A stretch of 64,000 nt of DNA from Ooceraea biroi (taxonomy: Eukaryota; Arthropoda; Insecta; Hymenoptera; Formicidae): the NCBI RefSeq assembly GCF_003672135.1, contig NC_039519.1, positions 3,906,001 to 3,970,000 on the forward strand. The letters run 5' to 3'. Of this stretch, positions 52,640 to 64,000 are shown piece by piece. The notes under the pieces were generated by a model that saw nothing but the letters and a program-made list of their open reading frames with translations, ran no database searches and had not been told where the DNA came from. The number at the start of each line of letters is the position of its first letter. Within the stretch, counting starts at the first letter, position 1. A program made the position numbers and the translations under genes.

Positions 52640-54759
52640 TACACACACATTGTATATAATCTATCCAATTATTAGTTCTTCTGAATCCATTTAATTATAA
52701 AATTATCAATCGCGTTTCAACACAATGTTATTACTTACTTCTTTAATATCATGTTAATCTTCAGCGATGCTCCACAGCAATCGTTTCTCAAAATTGAGCC
52801 GTGGCTGTCGTCGTTGACGAATGAACGTTTTAATGATCGCCACTAAAACAAAATCCCAAGGATTGTCGACGTTTAAGGGGATGACGCGCGCTTCTCCCGA
52901 AGTCAAAAGATCTCTGCGTGCACCGTCTTCCTACCCATCCTACCTCTAAGGACTGGCTCTTCTCTGCCGGGCGTCCGCTACGGAGGGTCTTAAGGGTGAT
53001 TTTTTCTCGTTCCTCGGCCGCGCCGGACTAAATTTCGCGCGTTAAGCCCTCGGTGTAATCCCGCCCTTAATATTCAAAAACGTGATCGTCCTGCCAAGCG
53101 TGCCGAGAAACTGGTCCGTAGCTAGGATCTCCAACGAAGATGCCAGCTCAACGGTGGGAGAGCTTTTCATATGCTAATTGGCATTCGTCATTTTCTTATG
53201 GCGCCGACTTAAGTATGCTTAAGCCTGCTAACTCCTTCCTCGGCGTTTGAGCTGGCTAGGCCTTGTCTAGCGTCCTCGTAATTGGAATCCTCTCAAATCG
53301 AACCGCACTCATATGTCAGCGAGTACGAAATTCATCATTCCCAAAATCGCTCGAGGGCTCCAGTTTGGTAAAAATCACCTGATTGAGTTGTAAGATGGGA
53401 TTTCACGTATTTACGAATCATTCGATAGTTGTGTGCGCATATATCTATAACATAATATAATTAAAGTGTTAGATTACACTTACGTATATGTACACGATGT
53501 ATAGACACTCCGGATTTTTTACCTTATTAATTATTAAATTAGCTAATTATTCAACACTCGTTATGAAATAAATTTTTAATTTAATTAGTATCCGATTAAG
53601 AACAAAGTTATGTTACAAGTAAAACCATAAAGTACATAAGGATATAAAAATATATGTACAAATTTATACATGAATTTTACAAACTTTACAAAATCTTAAT
53701 TAAAATGTTTTACTGTCTATTAATTAAATTGTTTTAATAATAATGGGACATACATTTTCATTGAATTTGCAAACTCGATCTGTTTGAAAAAAATCGGCTT
53801 TAATAAGCTAATCTTGAAATGGATTAAAATGATTGTTTAAAGCACATGTCAGGGTAAACTTTGTCATAATTGACAGATGTTTTTAATCCGAATATTAATA
53901 AAAATATTAAGAGATAAAGTGTAGAAGATCTCTGTGATTACCCTTTCTGCATTCGTACCAATAGCGCCATCAAATCGACGCACACCTCAGCGTATAGGTG
54001 TCGGTAACATTATCCCCATCGTGGTACATGTTACAATCTCGCTTTATCGGAAGATATCTCGACGGCATATCTGTAAGAAGATAACGTGCGTATTCGTCGT
54101 CGAGTAGTGCCGCGCCTGTGCAACCACGTTGAACGCTATACGCTTCGCCTCGACAACGATAGAAGTAAAAAAGCGGAAAACGATCTTTTCAAAGGGTGAA
54201 ATTTTACGCGAAATGTTGCCACCATGTGAACGTGCCTCTGCAGTGGGATATTAACAGGACGAGATAGCGAACGGCGCTTTTTATCACCAGCATCCACAAG
54301 GGTGGAGCAAATCTGAGTAAACGTGTAGTGAGTAGGCGCTTGTATAGTGGTTTCACAGCTTTTATATTAATTTTGAAAATATTTATTACGAATGTATTAC
54401 TTAATTGTCTGCTCGTTAAAAAGTTTTTTTGTTAAAAAGAAAAACAGCTGCGTTTGACGTACAACTACTTGTCGCGACTTCCGCGATTCCAGTTACGCAG
54501 TGACTCACGATGACACATAAGCCGACTAATATCGGACATTGTATCGCTCTCATAATTTTTCTTCGCTCGATATTATATATAATAAATTGAACTTTAGTAA
54601 AGAGAAGAAAAGACAACATTTAGATATAACAAAATATATGTGCGACATATGTACGACAATTACTCCTGAAAACCCGCGTTTTTTACCACGTGCTCAAGTG
54701 AGATAAGACTTTAAACATATTTTTATTTTCGCAATTAAGGGGCGCATCTTTCCGAGAAA
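52640..54759. other. Upstream region of the plus-strand OATP gene
   Basis: Should hold the promoter and 5'UTR of the transporter gene. No clear TATA box or initiator could be fixed. AT-rich from 53.4 to 53.9 kb and from 54.35 kb on, with a more GC-rich patch at 54.0-54.3 kb. Confidence 0.35.
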
Positions 54760-57700
54760 ATGACAGTGAGGAATTTTTCTGAAGTGCTGAGAAGTAGATC
54801 GCAAATGGATGCAGATTTGTCGGGACCAGCCAATCCAATACCTGATCAATCAATCGATTGCGGTTGCGGGCAGATGCAGTGTCCAAAGTTGGCGAAATAT
54901 GCAACGCGCGAACTCTTCATGGGATTGATTTGTTGGATCGGTGTGGTGCAAGCTGCATCGCACTCGTATTTCTATGTAACAGGATCCACAATAGCTAGGA
55001 GATTTCAAATCGATCCTTATTTGATGAGTGCGTATAATAAATGATATAAATCAAAACTGTTTTATTGAAAGAATATATATAAAATATCGTGACACTCTTT
55101 CGATTTTAAGATTAATTAAAAATACAATCTACTTAAAAATACTTGACTTTTCTATTTCTTCTATTACCTCAATGTTATTTATTTCAACTGTGAAATTTGG
55201 TATTAGCAACTTTATTTCATTTTAATTACTTATATTTCTGAAAGTTTGAAATATTTCGAAATCTATTTAACCTGTTACGTGAAATTATTTGTACAAACTT
55301 TAAGTGCAAAAAAAATGATAAGATTTATCATTCTCTAATGAACGTATTTTTGCAGATTGGATTCTTGTTGTGGCAGAGTTAACACCTTTCATCTTTGGAT
55401 TAGCGGTGGCGTATTGGGGCGACAGGATACACAGAGCTGCATGGATAGGAGCTTTAATACTTTTACAAAGTGTCTCATACTTCATTATGATAATACCTCA
55501 TTTAACGCATCGCACTCGTGTAATTGAGGAGACGCCGAACGCTACTCACATGTCATTATATGCAGGTGAATGTGCAGGAGAATTAGCATTCGATTCGCAA
55601 GCGAGCAGAAAGCAATTTTGAAAATGCATCTTGAATTTGACAGATGACAGTCCAGAACTATGCACTCGCGGAATATCCAAAATCATAGTGGAAGAAGGCG
55701 AGCCTTGCTACTCTACTATGATCGTCCTGATTATAGTGCTGATCATTTCTGGAATAGGAAATATCGCATACTATGCTCTGGGAATTTCTTATTTGGATGA
55801 CAATACCAAACAGAAACATGTAACCGCGTTTATGGGTATAATCATTGCCGCAAAAATCATCGGGATGCTCTTTGGATTCTTCTTGGGCTGGGGATGCCTT
55901 CGGTGAATACTTTAGCACATATATGACTTCAATGTCAAATAATTTTCATTATTACATTTTTAACATTTAACGTTAAATCTGTATTACAAAATGTATACTT
56001 AGAAATATTATAAATAATAACTTATCGGTTTGTCCAGGATAGACGCGGAAAATTTCAATTATATAGATTCATATCAAGATCAAATCGGAGCGTGGTGGCT
56101 TGGATTTCCAATTCTTTCTGTCTTATTGGTAGTACCTGGCTTGCTATTCTCGTGGTTTCCTAGGAGACTGCCCTCAGAGGTATAGCACAGCGATTTTTTT
56201 AACTAATTTGAGCTGCAGCTGAAATTTTAAAACCCAAAAATTACTACTAAATTAATTTATCGTATTATTAATATCATAGTTATATATTTATTATGTACAC
56301 ATGTCTCCCTCCAAAAAGCGTTTTGCAAAGTTTTTTTAATTAGATTTACTCACTTTTAGGTTGTTGAACAAGCTGCAGCCTCGCTTCTCGATGGCGTCAC
56401 AGGCTTGTACAACCGAGCACCTCATCGAAAAACCAATTTGAAGGCTGGTAGCCCCGATTTCTGGCCATCACTCTGCAGGTTGATGACTAACAAGGTTCTG
56501 ATGTGCAATATTTTGGCGACAGTACTCTGTGCTACGGCACTTGTGAACTTCATGATATACGAGAACACATTTTTGGAATCCAGATTTCATATGCCCAAGC
56601 CGACAGGAATGCTTCTTGGATTTAGCGATCCCCTACCGTCCAGACTGGTCACTAGTAAGATTAATTGATGCTTTTATATGCATATAAATAAAAGAAATAA
56701 ATCATTTAAATAAGACTTTATATTTAAAATAATATGGTATTATAAAATTACTTTTTTAAATATAAAGTCTGCTTATAAAATTTAAGAAATATGAAGAAAG
56801 AGAATAAATAGAAATTATTCTTATTCTATTCAACATTTGTGATTTAAACATAAATATCTAAAATATAATATCAACTACATACATATGGAAATGATTATTG
56901 AAAATTATTTTTATGGTGTACATTATAGAAATACGTAATACTTTGATTCCAGATATCACGAGACCCCTTCTAGTTGGTCTGATCATAATCATCAGTGGTT
57001 TAGTGTTGGCCAAGAGCAAACCACGACCAAGATTTATTATTGGATATAGCCTTATCGTTGTCTCTTTGATACTAGTGATTATCATCTCACTAATCTTCGT
57101 AAGTTGCGACAAACTGCCTATCGTCGGTATGGAGAAAGGCTCGTAAGTACATCGATCGTTTAGAAATCAGATAAATTTATTACTGAATATTAACAATAAT
57201 ACATAGTAAAAAATTGCGGAGACGGAATGCCGCATTTTGTCCTGTAATATTTTATTATATATAAATTTGATAATTAAAATTGCAAATTATGAAGAAATAA
57301 AAAAATCCGTACTTATCAAATCACGTTTTCGCAGCAATGGATTATTGAAATATTGCAACAAAGATTGTCGTTGCTCAAAGGACGCCGATTTCCGTCCAAT
57401 TTGCGAAAGCTCGGGTACATTCACGTACTATAATCCTTGTTATGCCGGCTGCACCACAATTATTTACGTTGACAACGTGAAGATTTATAGCGGTTGCAGC
57501 TGCGTGGAAGAGATGAAAGGATGGAGTAATGACCAAGCAAAAGACGGCCCGTGTAATTCAATTAAATGTCAGACCGGCTGGATGATTTTTGAGGTGAATT
57601 CTGTTCAAACTCTATTCTATTGTTCTACTTATTAAATTATTTTGTTAATTTCCTTCAATTAACAAAGTATCCAAATTAATCTCAATTATGCAGTAATCTC

Positions 57701-59205
57701 TTCTTTTTCTCTTTCAGTTCGCGACTTCATTGGTTTATGCTCTATTCGCTTCCACTTTTATAGGAGATCTGTTGATCAATATAAGATCCGTCTACAAACA
57801 AGACAAAGCTATCAGCATAGGTTTCTGGATGATGTGGATCGCAATTTTTGTCTATGGTCCCGGCAGAATTTTTTATGAATTGATTTCACATAAGACGTGT
57901 CAATACTGGGGCAATCAAAAAGCAATATGCCATTTGCACAATGGCCAAAAATTCGGAGAGTACCTGTGCTATTTGACAATAACGTTCTTGTTGCTGTCTC
58001 TTCTGCTAAAGATTGTCGTTTGGTTCTTCTGCAAAAATTTACAGCTATACAAGGAAGTCGAAGATAAAGACCAAAAAGACGCAGTGAAAGATGTGGAGCA
58101 AACAACGGCGACAGCCGAGCTAGAAGAATTAATGCCAGTTGAGAATAGTAAATATTTCTCTTATTAAAAAAAGAACGAAATATAACAATTATCAAATCAC
58201 AGCTAGACTTGAAATTTACATTTAATAAATGTTATGGTAATATTTACAGATAATACAGATAACACAACGACGCAAGTAGAGGTGGTCATCGAGCCGGAAT
58301 CAAGAACACCGCCGGAAACTATGACAGTGGAGGAAAATCCGCGGAAGGAAGAAGAGAGCAATCAAAAGAGCGTACCTTTGAGACATGGCCCTCTAGGCCC
58401 AGGTGATCGTCGGGCAAGTCCGCATCCTCCAGCGAATCGCAATTCGCAATCGGTGATCCAAAATCCTGATTCTGAGGACGAGCTTGATAGTTCGAGCGAC
58501 GAGAGCAGGAGACGGTCGAGTCCACAGGTCGCTTACACGCCGTTGGAACTGGACTCCGATGTCGAAAGTGATCTCAGTAATGCCGGGCCTAGATCGAGAA
58601 AACGCGTGCCGAGCAAGGATTATGATCAAACCTCCAACGATGACGATCACCTCTCGTCCAAGACCTCCTCCATAAAACGCCATTTCCCAAATCCCGATCA
58701 TTACGAGGATGCACGGAAGGCCAGTAATTACAGGTTCCAGAATCCTGGCTTCCAGGATGGCTCCTCGAAGACAAGCAGCTTCGAATTCTCGAAGAGGGGT
58801 CAAGAGAGCGATGCACCTAAACAGGGCGACTTCAACGAAGTTGGCATACCAATAGTGGACCCGTTTCCGGACGAGAAGAGCGATACTAACACGGTGCACT
58901 TGAAGGACGTGAAGTCGCTAATCGATCGGTACGAGCAGAATGCCAGCCAGGAAACTTTGGACGAAGATCAGTTGTCGGTGAAGTCGGCAGAAGGTACGAG
59001 GAACCGATCGGAAAGCAAGATGGGTATACCACTGGTGGCTATGGTTCCTGGCAGGTCGTCGTTACGAGGACAGTCCGCTTCAGCAATTGACAGCTTACCC
59101 GACGTGCAAGACAAGAGTGCGAACTTGCGTTCGGAAAGAAGCGCGACTCACAGTCCGAAGAATGTCGTCAAAGAAAGCAAACCAACGCATCAAACTGACC
59201 TTTGA
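54760..59205 (+). CDS. Organic anion transporting polypeptide (OATP/SLCO family), complete nine-exon gene, long form
   Basis: A 12-TM plasma-membrane transporter of the OATP/SLCO family, which takes up amphipathic organic anions, steroid conjugates and ecdysteroid-like compounds. The substrate of this member is unknown. Coding exons are 54760-55027, 55356-55565, 55644-55902, 56038-56179, 56360-56654, 56953-57142, 57335-57593, 57718-58147 and 58250-59205. Each boundary is GT-AG, and the phases join to 3,009 nt (1,002 residues). The ATG follows AAA, with an in-frame TAA eight codons upstream. Predicted TMs lie near residues 52-75, 91-110, 117-138, 184-210, 219-243, 262-287, 339-360, 396-412, 421-443, 539-562, 573-592 and 623-645. 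The family signature before TM6 is DQIGAWWLG (260-268). A Cys-rich Kazal-like extracellular loop with ten Cys spans about 459-535. After TM10 the R...DKAxxIG...GP motif is present. Residues 685-1002 are a polar tail. Which insect Oatp this matches cannot be decided by eye. Confidence 0.9.
58148..58249 (+). other. 102-bp intron whose retention would give a short OATP isoform
   Basis: The sequence between GAGAATA and the acceptor TTTACAG is a 102-bp intron with donor GTAAAT. If it is not removed, the frame runs seven more codons (ending KYFSY) and stops at TAA 58165-58167. That gives a 690-residue OATP of ordinary family length. Removing it adds the 318-residue last exon. Both products are plausible and differ only after TM12. 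Whether both are made is inference. Confidence 0.55.
58250..59205 (+). CDS. Last coding exon of the plus-strand OATP: long disordered cytoplasmic tail with C-terminal PDZ-like motif
   Basis: This exon supplies residues 685-1002 of the 1,002-residue form. It follows acceptor TTTACAG and completes an Asn codon left open by the donor after 58147, so the reading frame continues. The product is rich in Ser, Asp, Glu, Arg and Pro, with acidic and serine runs and no hydrophobic segment, so it should be an unstructured cytoplasmic tail. The protein ends HQTDL. T-D-L fits the class I PDZ-ligand pattern (Ser/Thr-x-hydrophobic), which in some mammalian OATPs holds the transporter at the membrane. The long open frame (318 codons), even codon use and in-phase junction argue for real coding. 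It could instead be a separate gene starting at an ATG at 58234, but that ATG sits inside the acceptor region, so I prefer the splice. Confidence 0.72.
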
Positions 59206-60177
59206 TTTTACGGTAGCTGTTACGTAACAGACAATGCGCGTCGCATACGTGACCCGCGGTTTCATGAATATTTAGGAGGAATGAATATTCCATTGGTACA
59301 ATTAAACGCGCTATCATATTTATATCTATCAGTGATAAGAAATTTTAACAATTTCAACTATAAAAGCGTAATATTATCTTTCTGTTACCTGTTCAAAGAA
59401 TGTCTGACATAAGTTGATGAAATCTAAATTGTGCATGTTATACATACTCTTTCATGAATTATTAAGTATCGTAATTTTAAGGTAATTTTAAATAATGTCT
59501 GCAGAACTGATAACTTACGACTGATACAGTTTACTTTCATTTCTGAATTTTCCTAACTTTGTAAATTTCATTTTCTAAAATTCATTTAGAACTTTTCCAG
59601 ATTTCTCGTATTCCCTGGTTATGCTTTTCTATATGCATATATAAATGTTCTTTGTAAAATGACGAAAAGTGTGTATATACTGAGATCCATCGCATACGAT
59701 GTAATTATTTTTTTGATATTTATTATGCAATTAAAATGTATTCTATATTAATTTTGTGTATTATTTCGTCTACTTATCCGCTAAGAATGATTTTTATTAA
59801 CAAATTCTTCTTAAATAATGCCTTGAGAAACAAAGATTTCAAATGAAGATAATTTGAATACAGCGAATAGATTTATATGTACCTATATTATGAGTAGATA
59901 AGTTACAATTCCTTACTCAGTTAGTAATTCGAAATATAACCACAATATGTACAATTACTTGACTTTATAAATGATTCATTTTAATATGAATCACTGTTTC
60001 ATGATTGACAGCGATTGACACTGTATACGGAATATACGTACACTTTACATGTACTTTATTTTACATGATTGGTATTTAAGATTCGCCATATTTCATTTAA
60101 ACGTAAGTTTAAACGATAAAGCGTATATTTATACCGTACAACGAATTATGGCTTTATTCGTTACAGCGTTTGCCGTA

Positions 60178-60188
60178 AATAAAATAAA
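60178..60188 (+). terminator. Candidate polyadenylation signals (two overlapping AATAAA) of the plus-strand OATP
   Basis: Two overlapping AATAAA hexamers lie about 970 nt past the plus-strand OATP stop. Weaker ATTAAA variants occur earlier, for example at 59301. If this site is used, the two convergent transcripts end about 130 bp apart. Confidence 0.35.
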
Positions 60189-60318
60189 ACTAATTAATCG
60201 CAGGAAATGGAAGGTAAAAGATTCCTTCTCTTGCAAATACCATGAATGACCTACCAACAGTCGGGTTTATCTATGAGCTTTAAATATCTAAGGAGGTGCT
60301 TAAGGTACTTGTAAAGTC

Positions 60319-60324
60319 TTTATT
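60319..60324 (-). terminator. Polyadenylation signal AATAAA of the minus-strand OATP
   Basis: AATAAA on the minus strand about 120 nt past the TGA stop. It is a normal insect polyadenylation hexamer at a plausible distance. The cleavage site itself cannot be seen. Confidence 0.5.
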
Positions 60325-60440
60325 TGTCGGTTCCCGCTCGCTTCGCATTCTTCGATCTTTTCTAAAGATCCTCAAAGTTTCCTCTCGCGTAACGCACGTT
60401 CCGAGAGGAAGGGATATTGATCGTCATCGATAATCACTTC

Positions 60441-63400
60441 TCAAAGAGTCTCGCCGGGCTCCTCAGCTATATCTTGCAATTCGATCTCCTCGTCGAAAAT
60501 CTTGACGTCTTTGACGAAATACCAAACACCCACGTCAAATAACGTACCAATTGTTACGAAACCTGAAATAGATGAAGATCGTTGTGACTCATGAAAAAGA
60601 GATTTTTGAATAGAATTGTTCTCTCTGGGATGTACTCACTGGCCGCGGTGAAGTTCATCAAGTACCTCAGCGCCTCGCCGTTGTACAGCCAGCAATTTCC
60701 CGTGCCCGAGCACGTTTTGCCCCACACAAGACAGGTCTTGTCTGCAAAAGATAAAATATCGATCAAGAGCGAAAAGCAAGAATGTGTAGTTAACAATATG
60801 CGTGCGCAGTAAATGGCTCTGATAATAATTTCAGCAAGCAGAACAACAGATCACGTTACCGAAAAAGATAAAAATATTTGATGTTTTATTTTCATTTGTT
60901 ACGTGATGACATAGTGAGTAATTGATTGAATCTTGTCGATTCCGTTGTTACTAACGCGCGTGAGTACAAATAAGTCTTATCACTGACCTAATATGAATCC
61001 AAACAGAATGGGGGACGGTATAAAAGCGAAGAGACTCATTATCGTTAATCCGAAGCCCATGGCAACCGTTTTGTCCTTCTCCTCGACGCATCTTACGGAA
61101 ACTAAAAAGTTGGACGCTCTTCCGGTTGCGCCGCTAAATTTCAAAAAGCACACCACTGCCAGGAAGATGTAGAACTTCTGCATACAGTCAACAGGGCACG
61201 AACCCGGAATAGATGTACCCAGAATTTCCATGGTTGGTTCGGTCGTTTCCGATGGTAGATCGGTAGAAAAAGTTGGTAAAGTGATATTGGTAAATGGATG
61301 TGCCAAGAAGCGGGCCAACTTCGGCTTCACGCAACTGCAGTCCGTATAAATCTCGCTGCCATTATCAAAAAGCTAAGAAAGACACAAGTAAGTTTCATAT
61401 TCTATGAAAATCTGTGATAATAATATTATACAAAAGTATTTCTCATCGAAAACCCTGCCTTTCGTGATGATTTAATGTGCTAATAATTTGAATCTGATTG
61501 CGTTAGTACATATCTAATCAATAAACGTGATATATGATAATATTTGTTTTTCTTCGAAGTCTTCTAAAATAAAGGAATGAATTATAAAAGTTATTTTAAC
61601 TACTTTTATCAATTGTCTCTCTTTTGAAAAAAAATTGTCTAAAAAGATTACATAGCAAAAATTCCCTTTCGAAAATATCATAATGCAGCTGATTTTTCCA
61701 CCAAGGCTAGATTTTCTCCAACGCGAGGTGATATCAAACCTGCATGCCGCGGCAACCAGCGTGACACGCGGATATGAATGTTTGCCCCTGCTCGGAGCAC
61801 ACGGGATTATACGTGACGTAGTCGCAATGGCACTGCTCGTTGCAGGGTAGCTGCGTCTTTAGAACGCCGTTCGGCTGTATCGCTATCTGGTTATCGTTTG
61901 CCGAACAACCGAGGAAAGCGTAAGAGATCATTCCCAGGACCGATATGATGCCGATCATGACGTTCCACGCTGCCAGATGCCTCGCTTTCGGTCTGTACTT
62001 CGAGATGACTAAGCCGGATAACAAAATTCCAAAGGCACTAAACACTAAGCCGACCGTGCCGGTGATCAACGACGAGACTGATGCCGACTGTTTGTACTGG
62101 GTCTCGATGTACTTCGGCATGAAGATCCAATACGGCATGTAGCCCATAAAGTAGAAGACGTTTGCTAGACTGTTGCACATCAAAGTCGTGTTCGTCAGCA
62201 AGCGTTTAAACGTACTCAACATGTCAGCGATCGATGCCGGTAGCTCCGATTCTTGCTCGCCCTTGATGCTGGCGGCTGATCTGTTACGTTCCAGGGCCAG
62301 GACTTTGCGAGCGGCCGCTCTCGGCAAGGTTTTCGGAAAGAGGGCGATCACGCTCGCGAATATGAAAAGAAGAATGGCCAGAATGATCCAGCCCAGCCAC
62401 CAGGCACCCAACCACCTGAAAATCGAAATTATCAAGTTAATCAAATGCATAAGCAATGTAACTTCTTCCAATGCAATTTAGCGCGTAAACATATTTTGAT
62501 AATAAATAATCGATTATTCAATTACATTTGTGATTAAATGGAATCCAATGATTCCATTTAATAATTCTCTTGTGTCGATGCTACATACCTCGGATCTTGC
62601 ATCGTGATAGTGGGAGTAAGAGTCGGGCTGATGTAGAACTTCAAGGAGAACGAGGCCAGCCCGTAACCGATGGCGGGCCCCAGCATCCTCAGGAAGTACG
62701 AAAAACTGATCAATGCTGGCGTTTTCGACTTCTGTATATTATCATCCATATACGATACTCCGAGGGTGTAATAAAGCGAGCCACCCATTCCAGACACGAG
62801 CTGGGCTACGAAAAGAAGCACCTGCGGCGCGAAATTTCCATCCTCGGTCTCACAGTCCCTCCCACGATTTTCTTTACTCAAGCAGAGAAACTTTCGATGT
62901 CTTTCAGAAAGGATGCTCATGTTTTGCATAGTTTGGGATTTCGCCCCGTATTCTTTGGTCAGTGACAGCGCATCCTCGCCAGGTCCGTAGAGGAAGTGCG
63001 GTAACATCGTTAGACAGCAGAAAAGTACAACCTGTCAAAAGATAAAATATTATTTTAGTAATTAGTAATGTTCAAGAATAATTCACGATTAAATTGCGAA
63101 GTTTGAAGAAAGTCTCGCGGTCTACGTCTAAATAGTTAAATCGATCGCTAACTTTATTCTCCTTATTTTTATATATCATCAATTTTTAAAACATAATAAT
63201 AAATACGTTTTATCATATTTCGCATAAATTGCAGGACGATCGCAATACGATCAGCCATCAATTCGACATGCAGAGACTCGAGCAGTCCGCAAGCTCCTTC
63301 AGAGAATGAAGCGCTTAGCTAAGCACACGACGACGAGAGCACGATGGTAAGAGGCATGAATGAGCGTAGCTACGATTCCAACGCTTCCTAATTTAATTAA

Positions 63401-63690
63401 GAACCGACCAATCGGTGAGGTATGACGTCTACCGGCTCGTCTCTCGGGGCGTGTGCCGACAGCTGATTTCGTTTCTTGCCTACGCAACAAGGGAAGTGTG
63501 GCGCGAATATTATGCCATACGCCGCATTAAATCGCAGATCTCGATATCCGGGGATATCGTACTCGCGCAGTAAAACTTACGGTGTAAATACCGAAGGCGA
63601 TCCATCGAGGCCTGTGACCCCTTCCTGCGTAATACGACAGAACGATGGACACGAAAAGCTGCGAGATGTCGTTACCCACTGTGATGAGAC
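60441..63690 (-). CDS. Organic anion transporting polypeptide (OATP/SLCO family), 5'-truncated by the window edge
   Basis: A second OATP transporter, convergent with the plus-strand one. Exons in transcript order are 63690-63581, 63031-62589, 62415-61740, 61372-60988, 60741-60640 and 60562-60441 (stop TGA). All boundaries are GT-AG and all phases agree, giving 611 complete residues. The first exon seen starts in the middle of a codon, within the TM2 region, with ITVGNDIS then GRGHRPRWIAFG, so one or two upstream exons (roughly 60-100 residues) are missing. It carries the canonical family signature DPRWLGAWWLGW before TM6. It also has PHFLYG after TM3, a Kazal-like loop (CNEQCHCDYV then CHAGCRG and CSCV), possible N-glycosylation sites in that loop (NGS, NIT), RCVEEKDKTVAMG, and FGFILDKTC before the last TM. 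The cytoplasmic tail is short and acidic, ending PGETL. This member is more conventional than its neighbour. The exact Oatp orthologue was not determined. Confidence 0.92.
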
Positions 63691-64000
63691 CTGCGGGAGA
63701 AGAAGCGCGTACGTGTTCAGTGGGTATGACACGATTACGAGCAAACTTTTCAAGTATATCACGAGATGCGAATTGTGATCTAGTGATTCACATAATTGCG
63801 TCCACGTGTCACTATCACATGTGCTATTAGATTAATTCTGCATTCTCTGTACTACTTTTAATAAGAATTTCAATCTTCGATTTAACTCTATATTGTTTCA
63901 AATTGTTGATAGAAATTCCAAAAACATGAAAGAAGTAAGATATCAAGATATAATATTATCAAATAAGCCAACTATATTAATATATCGAGAGGAAATACGA
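63691..64000 (-). other. Start of the upstream intron of the minus-strand OATP
   Basis: The first visible exon has a pyrimidine-rich acceptor (CTTCTTCTCCCGCAG) at its upstream border, so this stretch is intronic. The N-terminal exon lies beyond the window. Confidence 0.65.

Larger units (their letters stand above)
59206..60440. other. Convergent intergenic/3'UTR stretch between the two OATP genes
   Basis: AT-rich sequence without a supportable reading frame. It holds the probable 3' ends of both transporter genes. No repeat or RNA gene is recognisable. Confidence 0.6.

Noticed and set aside
54360..54620. Minus-strand frame upstream of the OATP gene with a Cys-rich stretch
   Set aside because: 67 codons in AT-rich DNA, no signal or domain pattern, and no splice support.
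58319..58899. Minus-strand frames opposite the plus-strand OATP tail exon
   Set aside because: Antisense shadows. No family similarity and no splice sites.
61945..62965. Plus-strand open frames inside the minus-strand OATP exons
   Set aside because: Antisense shadows of real coding exons.

Overview
This window looks like a piece of an insect nuclear chromosome, most likely a hymenopteran and plausibly an ant. The signs are multi-exon genes with short GT-AG introns (77-549 bp in the compact genes), alternating GC/CpG-rich islands and AT-rich stretches, many simple repeats, small MITE-like elements and animal OATP-family transporter genes. The species assignment is inference. Nothing looks prokaryotic: there are no operons, CRISPR arrays or rRNA, and I recognised no tRNA.

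Bases 1-54,700 are gene-poor. The only coding sequence I can support there is two minus-strand exons that join in phase. A start-codon exon (32,821-32,895, 25 residues) and a Ser/Pro/Gln-rich exon (25,462-25,729, 89 residues) are separated by a 7.1-kb intron. The protein looks like the disordered N-terminus of a regulatory protein. It cannot be named from this part, and its later exons must lie further left, probably outside the window. The rest of this part holds simple repeats, GC-rich islands with long chance reading frames, two small MITE-like elements (about 2.4 and 13.8 kb), a dense cluster of TAATCC/GGATTA motifs with perfect 13-bp palindromes (19.1-20.8 kb), a tandem pair of non-autonomous Helitron-like elements (48.8-49.8 kb) and a 575-bp foldback element (52.1-52.6 kb).

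Bases 54,760-63,690 carry two convergent genes for organic anion transporting polypeptides (OATP/SLCO, 12-TM solute carriers). The plus-strand gene is complete: nine coding exons, 1,002 residues. It has a 319-residue polar C-terminal tail ending in a possible PDZ-binding motif. If the last 102-bp intron is kept, the product is only 690 residues. The minus-strand gene is truncated by the right edge: six exons, 611 complete residues, with the first one or two coding exons missing. All splice phases in both genes were checked by hand and agree.

No wholly new multi-gene system is visible. The most interesting items are the tandem Helitron pair with a shared junction, the alternative C-terminus of the plus-strand OATP, the homotypic TAATCC cluster and the unidentified two-exon regulator-like gene.
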